A stretch of DNA of 64,000 nt from Paenibacillus sp. FSL H8-0079 (GTDB lineage: Bacteria > Bacillota > Bacilli > Paenibacillales > Paenibacillaceae), in NCBI RefSeq assembly GCF_037991315.1, contig NZ_CP150300.1:3534001-3598000 (forward strand). Reading direction: 5' to 3'. Of the stretch, positions 15,677 through 24,795 are shown one piece after another (position 1 is the first letter of the stretch; every line of letters starts with the position of its first letter). A program made the position numbers and the translations under genes. The notes beneath the pieces were generated by a model, which was given only the letters and a program-made list of their open reading frames with translations, was not told the origin of the DNA and searched no databases.

Positions 15677-17608
15677 ATGGGAAAATATCAACAGTTAGCG
15701 GAAGAGATTGTGAATCAAATAGGGGGATCAGATAACATCGGTGACCTCACTCATTGCGTTACAAGGTTAAGATTTCATCTAAAGGACGATTCCATACCCA
15801 ATGATGAAGTTATGAAAAAGCTGGACGGGGTAGTAACTGTCTTACGTTCAGGTGGGCAATATCAAGTCGTTATTGGAAATCATGTTTCTGAAGTTTATTC
15901 GGAGGTTAGCTCACTGGTTAAACTGAATCCAGACAATACGAGTTCTTCAACCGAAAAAGTTGTTAAAAAGAAAAAGCCGCTGGACGCTTTTGTTGATGTA
16001 ATATCAAACTTGTTTCAACCTATTCTCGGCATTCTATTAGCTGCGGGAATGCTGAAAGGCTTCAATACGTTGTTCAGCACACTGAATCTTTATACAACGG
16101 ATAGCGGGGCATATATGATCATTAATACCATGGGGGATGCTATGTTCATGTTCCTCCCTGTATTTTTGGGATATACATCTGCTAACAAGTTTAAAGTACA
16201 ACCCTTTATCGGTATACTCATTGGATTAGCTATGTGTTACCCCGCTATTCAGTTGGATGCCTTGGCAGGATCCAGAGAGCCACTTTACACGCTATTCAGC
16301 GGATCTGCCTTCAGTTCCCCGGTTTATCTGGATGTGTTCGGCGTTCCATTGATCAGTATGAACTACACATCCACTGTTCTCCCAATCATCATCGTAGTTT
16401 ACTTTGCTTCTAAAGTTCAACGTACGCTGGATAAAATTGTTCCGAGTGCGGTTAAATTTTTCATGGTACCGATGGTCACGGTGCTGATTTCCTTATCCTT
16501 GGGCTTCTTATTGATCGGACCTGTTGCGAGTTATGCGTCTGAATTGATTGCTCAAGGCATACTGGTGGCACGAGACGCAAGTCCATTATTTGCAGGATTC
16601 CTTTTGGGGCTCTCCTGGCAAGTACTTGTCGTGTTCGGACTGCATTGGGGACTCATCCCTTTATATATTAACAACATTACGAGCATGGGTTACGACACCA
16701 TCATGGCTTCCGTCTTTGCAACATCATTTGCCCAGTTGGCCATTGTGCTTGCAATTATCGTGAAAACCAAGGATAAAAAGCTTAAGACTCTAGGCTTCCC
16801 TTCGGCCATTTCTGCATTGTTTGGCATCACTGAACCTGTCGTTTACGGTATTATCCTGCCGCGCAAGAAGCTGTTTATTATGAGCTGTATCGTTTCAGGT
16901 GTTGCCGGTGGATTTTATGGACTGTACAACCTTAGAGAGTTTACTTTTGGTGGATTTGGTATATTTGAGTTTTTGACGATGTTCGACCCTAATGAACCAG
17001 GCACGTCTAATATTATGATTGCCATCATTGGTGTAGTGTTTGCCATGATTGTCTCATTTGCTTTAACACTCGTCATGTTCAAGGATGATAAGACGGAAGC
17101 TGACTCTGCTACATTGTCAGTAGATCCACCTAAATCAGTGTCTAAGATTGGAAGAAAACATACGATGCTCAGTCCGATGAACGGGGAGATCATTCCGATT
17201 AAAGACGTTCAGGATGAGGCTTTCTCCCAAGAACTATTAGGTCGAGGGATTGGAATTCGTCCTTCTACAGGCGAACTGTTTGCCCCCTTTGCCGGAAAAG
17301 TCGTTACGCTCTTCCCGACTAAACATGCCGTTGGAATAATATCGGATGAAGGAATGGAAGTATTGATTCACATCGGTTTTAACACCGTTCGATTGAAAGG
17401 AAAGCATTTTGAAAGTTTCGTGCAAGAAGGGGACATTGTGCATCAAGGCCAGAAACTGGTCGAATTTAACATTGCCGAAATCGAGAAAGAAGGATATTCC
17501 TTAGTGACGCCAATGATTGTTACAAACACGGAGAATTATCTGGAAATCGTCGAGACCAAAGAAAATAAAGTGAACGCAGGCGATGTGCTGCTGACAGGCT
17601 TGTTATAA
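15677..17608 (+). CDS. bglP: PTS beta-glucoside permease EIIBCA
   Basis: Imports and phosphorylates aryl-beta-glucosides/cellobiose-type sugars; membrane protein of 643 residues. Domain order is EIIB (1-90; phosphorylated Cys27 in LTHCVTRLRFHL), EIIC (about 105-460, ten or so helices, with GITEPVVYG in the substrate loop) and EIIA (about 490-643; His565 in VLIHIGFNTVRL). ATG 15677 is preferred because GGAGGAG lies at 15664-15670; an ATG at 15662 overlaps that RBS. It sits between the LicT-type regulator, which it probably phosphorylates, and the GH1 enzyme. Confidence 0.95.
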   Translation: MGKYQQLAEEIVNQIGGSDNIGDLTHCVTRLRFHLKDDSIPNDEVMKKLDGVVTVLRSGGQYQVVIGNHVSEVYSEVSSLVKLNPDNTSSSTEKVVKKKKPLDAFVDVISNLFQPILGILLAAGMLKGFNTLFSTLNLYTTDSGAYMIINTMGDAMFMFLPVFLGYTSANKFKVQPFIGILIGLAMCYPAIQLDALAGSREPLYTLFSGSAFSSPVYLDVFGVPLISMNYTSTVLPIIIVVYFASKVQRTLDKIVPSAVKFFMVPMVTVLISLSLGFLLIGPVASYASELIAQGILVARDASPLFAGFLLGLSWQVLVVFGLHWGLIPLYINNITSMGYDTIMASVFATSFAQLAIVLAIIVKTKDKKLKTLGFPSAISALFGITEPVVYGIILPRKKLFIMSCIVSGVAGGFYGLYNLREFTFGGFGIFEFLTMFDPNEPGTSNIMIAIIGVVFAMIVSFALTLVMFKDDKTEADSATLSVDPPKSVSKIGRKHTMLSPMNGEIIPIKDVQDEAFSQELLGRGIGIRPSTGELFAPFAGKVVTLFPTKHAVGIISDEGMEVLIHIGFNTVRLKGKHFESFVQEGDIVHQGQKLVEFNIAEIEKEGYSLVTPMIVTNTENYLEIVETKENKVNAGDVLLTGLL

Positions 17609-17635
17609 GAGAATAACTATATAATTTATAAATAG

Positions 17636-19081
<1,446 letters not shown>

Positions 19082-19104
19082 TTCATAATAAGATCTATAT
19101 AACC

Positions 19105-19152
19105 AAAGGTCACTCCCACTTTGCTTGACAGAGTGGAAGTGACCTTATGTTT
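19105..19152 (+). terminator. Terminator of the beta-glucoside operon
   Basis: AAGGTCACTCCCACT (19106-19120) pairs with AGTGGAAGTGACCTT (19132-19146) with one mismatch, followed by ATGTTTTCT. Confidence 0.75.
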
Positions 19153-19300
19153 TCTACTTTTAGAACAGATTCGCTACTGACTATGCTTGTTTAACTTTAT
19201 ATAAGTAACAACTAAACGGTATAATTCCTCATCCAACGTGTTTTGTACCTTTTCTCAGAATAAAGAGTTGCGTGATAAATTTGAATTTAAGCGAGCATAT

Positions 19301-19333
19301 TTGACATCTAAACCGTTATATCGTAATATTACG
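19301..19333 (+). promoter_or_regulatory. Promoter with ArsR operator over the -10 box
   Basis: TTGACA (19301-19306), 17 bases, TAATAT (19324-19329). The perfect 12-bp palindrome CGTAATATTACG (19322-19333), extended by TATA/TATA flanks, covers the -10 box, the expected place for the ArsR-type repressor encoded directly downstream. Confidence 0.75.
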
Positions 19334-19358
19334 TTATATTGATTTAGGAGGAATACTT

Positions 19359-19673
19359 TTGAACACTCCCGCTTTTGATAGCACTAATATAAAACAGTTC
19401 GACGAACCCGCTAATCTGCTGAAAGCTTTATCTCACCCGATTCGTTTATGTATTGTGCGTGGACTGATGCAAAAAAAGAAATGTAATGTTTCATACATGC
19501 AAGAATGTCTGGATCTACCCCAATCAACCGTATCTCAGCATTTGCAGAAACTTCGCAGTGCCGGTGTTGTCGCTACAGAGCGGAATGGTCTTGAAGTCAA
19601 TTATGTGCTTGCAGATCAACGGGTTGAACAGATTATAACTTCTTTGTTTGGAAAGGAAGACTGTGAATCATGA
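19359..19673 (+). CDS. ArsR-family thiol-type repressor
   Basis: A 104-residue winged-helix repressor (HPIRLCIVRGL, DLPQSTVSQHLQKLRSAGVV). Four cysteines are present (31, 42, 50, 102); Cys42 and Cys50 flank the helix before the recognition helix. No CXC metal box of ArsR/CadC type is seen, which together with the adjacent sulfur enzyme suggests a persulfide/thiol sensor like BigR/SqrR rather than a metal sensor; this is inference. TTG start at 19359 with AGGAGG upstream. Its stop overlaps the ATG of the next gene (ATGA), so the two are translationally coupled. It probably represses its own operon through the palindrome at 19322. Confidence 0.88.
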   Translation: MNTPAFDSTNIKQFDEPANLLKALSHPIRLCIVRGLMQKKKCNVSYMQECLDLPQSTVSQHLQKLRSAGVVATERNGLEVNYVLADQRVEQIITSLFGKEDCES

Positions 19674-22141
19674 GCAAAAAAATACTGATTGTTGGCGGTG
19701 TAGCTGGGGGTGCCTCTGCGGCTGCACGGCTACGCCGTCTGGATGAACATGCCGAAATTATTATCTTTGAGAAGGGACCTTATATATCGTTTGCCAATTG
19801 TGGCTTACCCTATTATATTGGGGGATCGATTGATGATCGAGAGCGTTTGTTGGTACAAACACCAAAAGGTATGGCAGATCGCTTTCGTATTGAAGTGCGT
19901 ACAAGAAGCGAGGTTATGGCTATTGATCCGCAAAAGCGTACGGTTCGAGTACATAGCGAGGAGCGTGGTCACTATGAAGAAAGCTATGACGAGTTAATTT
20001 TGTCACCAGGTGCAAAACCAATGGTTCCCGATATACCAGGTAAGGACAATCCACTGATTTACACCGTACGTAACATTCCTGATATTGATAGCATAAAAGA
20101 ACAAATAAATTCATCTAACAAACAATCATCAATCGTAATAGGCGGTGGGTTTATTGGGGTTGAAATGGCAGAGAACTTAAAAGAAGCCGGATTGGATGTA
20201 ACGTTAATTGAAGGTAATGGACAGCTACTCACGCCGTTTGATGCTGAACTGGCAGCAGCTTTAGCTCAGGAAATGGAGCAGAATGGTGTAAACCTGCTGT
20301 TCTCCCAGCGTGTTCAAGGATTTCATTCCCTTGATCACGGCATCGGAGTAGAGCTTGCTGATGGTCATGTCCTGACGGCTGACCTGGTTATTCTTGCAAT
20401 AGGGGTAACCCCGGATACATCTTTTCTGAAAAGTAGCGGCGTTTCTCTGGGCACACGTGGACATATTATTGTAAATGAAGCCCTGGAAAGCAGTGTGCCA
20501 CATATCTATGCTGTTGGCGATGCCATCGAAGTAACTGAAACTATTCATGGTACGAAGACAGCTATTCCACTTGCCGGACCTGCCAACAAACAGGGAAGAA
20601 TTGTTGCCGATCGAATTGCCGGACTTAGTTCCACCTATAAAGGAACACAAGGTACGTCCATAATCAAAGTGTTTGGAATGACAGGAGCCACTACAGGTAG
20701 CAATGAAAAAACATTAAAACGTCTCGGTGTTGATTATAGAACTGTAATCGTGCATCCTGCCTCTCATGCATCGTATTATCCAGGTTCCAGCGCAATTACT
20801 CTTAAGTTGCTTTTCACACTGGAAGGTAAGATTCTAGGTGCACAAGCAGTCGGTTATGACGGAGTGGATAAACGGATTGATGATATTGCTGTAGCCATAC
20901 ATTTTGGCGGTCATATCCGAGATTTGACCGAGCTTGAACTGAGTTACGCACCACCTTATTCTTCTGCAAAAGATCCGGTTAATATGGCTGGCTATGCAGC
21001 AGAGAATATTACAGCTGGACGTGTTCAAACGTTCAACTATGATCAGCTGTCTGAGCGCCAGCCAGACCAGACTATACTACTGGATGTTCGCAGTGCTCTG
21101 GAGCATCGTAATGGGAATATTCCGGGTTCAATAAATATTTCAGTGGATGAGCTTCGTCAGCGGTTAGATGAACTAGACTCATCCAAAGATATCTGGGTAT
21201 ACTGCCAGGTTGGTTTACGTGGATATACGGCTTCGCAAATCCTGCGTCAGCATGGATTTAGCGTAAAAAACTTGAGTGGAGGTTATAAAACATATCGCCA
21301 AGCCCAGTTTAAGCCGGCTCTATTTTCTCCTGCAAAACCAGATCATCATGAGCCTGGACCAGGCGTGAAGGAATCAGGGCCAATTCCCACTGCTTCGACT
21401 GAGCCACAGCGTATCGATAATGAGTTGAACGTATGCGGTTTAAGTTGTCCGGGTCCGCTGATACAAGTGAAGCAGAAAATGGATCAACTATCGAATGGAG
21501 AGACCTTGCGGGTTAAAGCTTCCGATCCAGGATTCTATGAAGATGTTAAAGCATGGGCAACCATGTCCGGGTCCGCACTCTTACACCTGGAACGAATCAA
21601 AGGCGGAATTATTGAGGCTGTCATTGCCAAGAATTCAGTAAAACCCATTTCTGATTCGCCTAGCCACCATGATCCCGCTAGCACGATGGTTGTCTTTAGC
21701 GGCGATCTGGATAAAGCCATTGCCTCTCTTATTATTGCAAATGGAGCTGCAGCAAGTGGACGTAAAGTAACGATGTTTTTCACATTTTGGGGATTGAATG
21801 TTATTCGGAAGCATCAGACGCAGCCTGTATCCAAAACCATGATTGGCCGAATGTTTGACATGATGCTGCCACGTGGCAGCAAAAAACTTGGCATGTCCAA
21901 AATGAATATGCTTGGTGTTGGTCCAAAAATTATCCGTGGCCTGATGAAAAATAATAACGTTCCGTCTTTAGAAGAGCTGATAGAGTCCGTCATTGCACAA
22001 GGGGCTGAGTTGGTAGCTTGCCAAATGTCCATGGATTTAATGGGCATTCAGCGTGAAGAACTAATTGATCAAGTTACAATTGGTGGGGTCGGTTACTATC
22101 TGGGAGAAGCATCCCAAGCTAATCATAACCTGTTTATTTAA
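19670..22141 (+). CDS. CoA-disulfide reductase-rhodanese-TusA-DsrE fusion
   Basis: An 823-residue cytoplasmic enzyme joining four sulfur-handling modules. Residues 1-450 are an FAD/NAD(P)H CoA-disulfide reductase (VGGVAGGASAAARLRR; redox Cys44 in FANCGLPYYIGG; second nucleotide fold at VVIGGGFIGVEMAE; FAD-binding YAVGDAIEV). Residues about 460-550 are rhodanese with Cys512 in VYCQVGLRG. About 585-655 is TusA with Cys589 and Cys593 in CGLSCPGPL. About 665-823 is DsrE/F-like (VFSGDLDKAIASLIIANGAA; FFTFWGLNV). The set suggests persulfide reduction and relay of sulfane sulfur from Cys512 to the TusA site. CoADR-Rhod fusions are known; the relay order is inference. Confidence 0.93.
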   Translation: MSKKILIVGGVAGGASAAARLRRLDEHAEIIIFEKGPYISFANCGLPYYIGGSIDDRERLLVQTPKGMADRFRIEVRTRSEVMAIDPQKRTVRVHSEERGHYEESYDELILSPGAKPMVPDIPGKDNPLIYTVRNIPDIDSIKEQINSSNKQSSIVIGGGFIGVEMAENLKEAGLDVTLIEGNGQLLTPFDAELAAALAQEMEQNGVNLLFSQRVQGFHSLDHGIGVELADGHVLTADLVILAIGVTPDTSFLKSSGVSLGTRGHIIVNEALESSVPHIYAVGDAIEVTETIHGTKTAIPLAGPANKQGRIVADRIAGLSSTYKGTQGTSIIKVFGMTGATTGSNEKTLKRLGVDYRTVIVHPASHASYYPGSSAITLKLLFTLEGKILGAQAVGYDGVDKRIDDIAVAIHFGGHIRDLTELELSYAPPYSSAKDPVNMAGYAAENITAGRVQTFNYDQLSERQPDQTILLDVRSALEHRNGNIPGSINISVDELRQRLDELDSSKDIWVYCQVGLRGYTASQILRQHGFSVKNLSGGYKTYRQAQFKPALFSPAKPDHHEPGPGVKESGPIPTASTEPQRIDNELNVCGLSCPGPLIQVKQKMDQLSNGETLRVKASDPGFYEDVKAWATMSGSALLHLERIKGGIIEAVIAKNSVKPISDSPSHHDPASTMVVFSGDLDKAIASLIIANGAAASGRKVTMFFTFWGLNVIRKHQTQPVSKTMIGRMFDMMLPRGSKKLGMSKMNMLGVGPKIIRGLMKNNNVPSLEELIESVIAQGAELVACQMSMDLMGIQREELIDQVTIGGVGYYLGEASQANHNLFI

Positions 22142-22242
22142 GTCAATTCCTACTTTCAAAACACCAAATGATATTGTATTAGAGAAGTTAGAGGGTAAGA
22201 GTAGAGACATTCTTTCCTTATTAGCATTATCTGTATTACTTG

Positions 22243-22300
22243 AAAAAGGCCGAAAAGTGGTTTCTGTCATGCACAGAAAGCCGCTTTTCGGCCTTTTTTG
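22243..22300 (+). terminator. Strong intrinsic terminator
   Basis: AAAAAGGCCGAAAAG...TTTCTG pairs with CAGAAAG...CTTTTCGGCC with a short TCATGCA loop and ends in TTTTTT. Confidence 0.95.
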
Positions 22301-22330
22301 AACATTTGTTGTAAACCGGTTATGAGGTAT

Positions 22331-22397
22331 GTTCATGATTTGTTTACATTTGAACGATATTACATGTTTCGGATAGCTCTACAGAGCCATTCAGTTA
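22331..22397 (+). promoter_or_regulatory. Conserved upstream element, copy A
   Basis: GTTCA-N3-TTTGTTTACA-N20-TCGGATAGCTC and then GAGCCATTCAGTTA. The same blocks at identical spacing occur at 30582-30648 before an iron/heme-type binding protein. Confidence 0.6.
22373..22390. promoter_or_regulatory. Metal-locus palindrome, site A
   Basis: ATAGCTCTACAGAGCCAT, an 18-bp inverted repeat (ATRGCTC-N4-GAGCCAT) upstream of the OmpR regulator/CopA cluster. Related sites lie at 30624, 33726 and 37340. Confidence 0.6.
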
Positions 22398-22473
22398 ATG
22401 GACAGGTGCAGTTATGATTTTCATTAAACCTGTGACATCAAGTTCTGTGGTTCATGCAATGGAGGGGAAGCAA

Positions 22474-23205
22474 GTGACCAATATTCATAAAAAAATTTTA
22501 TTAATAGACCATGAGACTAGAATTCGAGTGCTGATGAGAAGGTATTTAGAGAAAGAGGGTTTCATTGTAGACGAAGCCTCCAGTGGAGGCCAAGCTATTC
22601 AGAAATGTTATTTAAACAATGGAAATTACGATCTGATGTTGCTTGATTTATCGTTGCCCGATATGAATGGGATTGAGATCTGCAAATATATGAAGCACAA
22701 CTATCATGAGATTTCGATCATCATGTTGTCTGAGTATGCCGAAGAAAAGGATCGAATCGAGGGTTTCAAGGTAGGAGCCGACGATTATGTTTCCAAACCG
22801 TTCAGCCCCAGGGAAGTTGTCCTGCGTATCCAAAGCATTGTGGCTCGCACACAAGGAATCAGCTTACATGACTTTAAGAGCACATCAAGCAACGAGGTCC
22901 TTATTGACGAGATTCTGATTCAACCTTCCGCTCGGCGTGTTTTGGTACAAGATAATGAAGTACATCTGACGCCAAAGGAATACGATTTATTCTATTTTCT
23001 CGCTACACATCAGGAAAGAGCGTTTTCCCGAGAAGAATTGCTTATCCAAGTATGGAAGTCATCTCACAAAGAAATTTATGATCAACGTACTATCGATACT
23101 CACATCAAACGATTGCGCGAAAAGCTTTTTGCGCAATATTCAAAAGGAAATGAGTTCATTCAGACTTTATGGGGATACGGCTATAGGTTTCGCAGTCCGG
23201 AGTGA
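22474..23205 (+). CDS. OmpR/PhoB-family response regulator
   Basis: About 243 residues. Receiver domain 6-120 with the phospho-acceptor Asp58 (LMLLDLSLPDMNG), Thr/Ser position LSEY and Lys in VSKPFSP; DNA-binding winged helix about 140-240 (VHLTPKEYDLFYFLA, FSREELLIQVW, RTIDTHIKRLREKL, YGYRF). The acidic pocket reads LLIDHE, with His where a second Asp normally binds magnesium, so phosphorylation may be weakened. GTG 22474 is preferred because GGAGGGG sits 6 bases before it; ATG 22414 lacks a good RBS. No partner kinase of the HisKA class is adjacent; the following kinase belongs to a different class and has its own regulator. Confidence 0.88.
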   Translation: MTNIHKKILLIDHETRIRVLMRRYLEKEGFIVDEASSGGQAIQKCYLNNGNYDLMLLDLSLPDMNGIEICKYMKHNYHEISIIMLSEYAEEKDRIEGFKVGADDYVSKPFSPREVVLRIQSIVARTQGISLHDFKSTSSNEVLIDEILIQPSARRVLVQDNEVHLTPKEYDLFYFLATHQERAFSREELLIQVWKSSHKEIYDQRTIDTHIKRLREKLFAQYSKGNEFIQTLWGYGYRFRSPE

Positions 23206-23246
23206 TCGCCATCTTAAATTGGATTACAGATTGTGAGGAGTAACCT

Positions 23247-24086
23247 ATGTACTATAAACAAATCAAATGGATGATTCTTTTCATTCCAACTTTCACCGTA
23301 GCCATCTGGGAATATGTCAGACATCAATTTCTTCTGCCATACATCTCAATGGATCTGGGAAACTGGCTAACCCCCGTTCTAGTGTATGTCGTCAGTATCA
23401 CACTATTAACCCAACTATTTCGTATCTTAGAGAAAATACAGAAAGAATTGGAAATTGAACGCTCCGAAAAAGCCGCGCTCGAAGCACGAGAACAGCTGGC
23501 ACGTGAGCTTCACGACGGGATTGCCCAATCCCTTTTCTTGTTGTCAGTCAAAGCTGAAAAATTAGAAAAAGTACGTAATGAGAACCAGCATGAACAGAAC
23601 ATTCTGTCCATACGTAAAACGATTCATGAAGTGAATCGTTATGTAAGACAAGCGATCACCAATCTGCGTCTCGATCGGGATGTAAGTCAATCCTCCACGC
23701 CAATATCATCAACACTTGTGGAACAAGTTCATGTCATGGCCAAGGACGTACGTACGCAAATCAATATTCATTGGGAATTAAAAGACCACCAGCTAGATGA
23801 AAAAGAAAAGGTTGAACTGCTAGCCTGTATTCGTGAGGCGCTCATCAATATGAACAAGTATGCTTCTGCTACAGCAGCATCCATTACAGCGATAGGAATG
23901 AGCCATAGCTGGAAGGTTACTGTTAAGGATAACGGAAAAGGGTTCGATGGCGATCCGTTTGCCAAAAAAGGAAAATTCGGTCTACGTATTATGAAAGAAC
24001 GCTGCAATGAGATGGGATGGATTATGAACATGTATCGAGAGAACAGAGAGACGATCGTTGAGATTCACAAGGGGGCTCTAACATGA
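23247..24086 (+). CDS. LiaS/NarX-type sensor histidine kinase
   Basis: A 279-residue membrane kinase with two hydrophobic segments (about 8-25 and 35-58) and almost no extracellular part, so it probably senses within the membrane. HisKA_3 dimerisation domain carries His89 in ARELHDGIAQSLF; the HATPase_c domain shows IREALINMNKYA and VKDNGKGFDG with a GLRIMKERCNEMG G-box. ATGA overlap with the next gene couples it to its NarL-type regulator. Stimulus unknown; the downstream CopA gene suggests metal or envelope stress. Confidence 0.9.
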   Translation: MYYKQIKWMILFIPTFTVAIWEYVRHQFLLPYISMDLGNWLTPVLVYVVSITLLTQLFRILEKIQKELEIERSEKAALEAREQLARELHDGIAQSLFLLSVKAEKLEKVRNENQHEQNILSIRKTIHEVNRYVRQAITNLRLDRDVSQSSTPISSTLVEQVHVMAKDVRTQINIHWELKDHQLDEKEKVELLACIREALINMNKYASATAASITAIGMSHSWKVTVKDNGKGFDGDPFAKKGKFGLRIMKERCNEMGWIMNMYRENRETIVEIHKGALT

Positions 24087-24751
24087 CATTAACCACCACA
24101 ACAAGAGTCTTGGTTGTTGATGATCACGCACATGCAAGGGAAGCTATCCGTGAGATTTTGGAAATGGATGATCACTTTAACGTTATCGGTATCGTCTCTA
24201 ACGGTCAAGAAGCAATCGACTTCATGGAAAAGTGGCTTCCAGACCTTATTTTAATGGATATTCAAATGCCCGTTTTGGATGGACTGGAGGCAACTCGCAG
24301 AATCAAGCTTACGTTTCCTTATGTGAAAATTGTCATGATAACCGTGTCGGACGATATGCTTCATTTGCTGGAGGCTCTAAAACGCGGAGCCCAAGGTTAT
24401 TTGCTTAAAAATCTGGAGCCCTCGACATGGCTAGAGTACTTACATTCAATTATTAACGAGGAAGCTCCCTTGTCAAGGGACGTGGCTTATCAAATTCTGA
24501 AGGAAGTCAACGTGATCGAACACAAGGAGCCCATTGTTAAACTGACAACCAGGGAGCTGGAGATTTTATACGGAGTGGCAGCTGGATGGACGAATAAAGA
24601 GATTGCAGGTAAACGTGATATCTCGGAATACACGGTTAAGAATCATCTGAAAAACATATTACAAAAGTTGCAGTTACAAAATCGGGTTCAACTTACACGT
24701 TACGCACTGGAACAGGGTCTTGTATCGGAGGCCAAACGACATCCAGAATAA
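24083..24751 (+). CDS. NarL/FixJ-family response regulator
   Basis: A 222-residue partner of the preceding kinase. Receiver domain 7-125 has the intact DD pair (VVDDHAHARE) and Asp59 (LILMDIQMPVLDG), with Lys in YLLKNLEPS. LuxR-type HTH at about 150-215 (LTTRELEILYGVAAGWTNKE, YTVKNHLKNILQKL). It overlaps the kinase stop codon by 4 bases and precedes CopA by 44 bases, so CopA is probably in the same transcript. Confidence 0.93.
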   Translation: MTLTTTTRVLVVDDHAHAREAIREILEMDDHFNVIGIVSNGQEAIDFMEKWLPDLILMDIQMPVLDGLEATRRIKLTFPYVKIVMITVSDDMLHLLEALKRGAQGYLLKNLEPSTWLEYLHSIINEEAPLSRDVAYQILKEVNVIEHKEPIVKLTTRELEILYGVAAGWTNKEIAGKRDISEYTVKNHLKNILQKLQLQNRVQLTRYALEQGLVSEAKRHPE

Positions 24752-24795
24752 AATTTCATGTGCGGCTAACGTACAGATAAGGAGAGGCAGAATTT

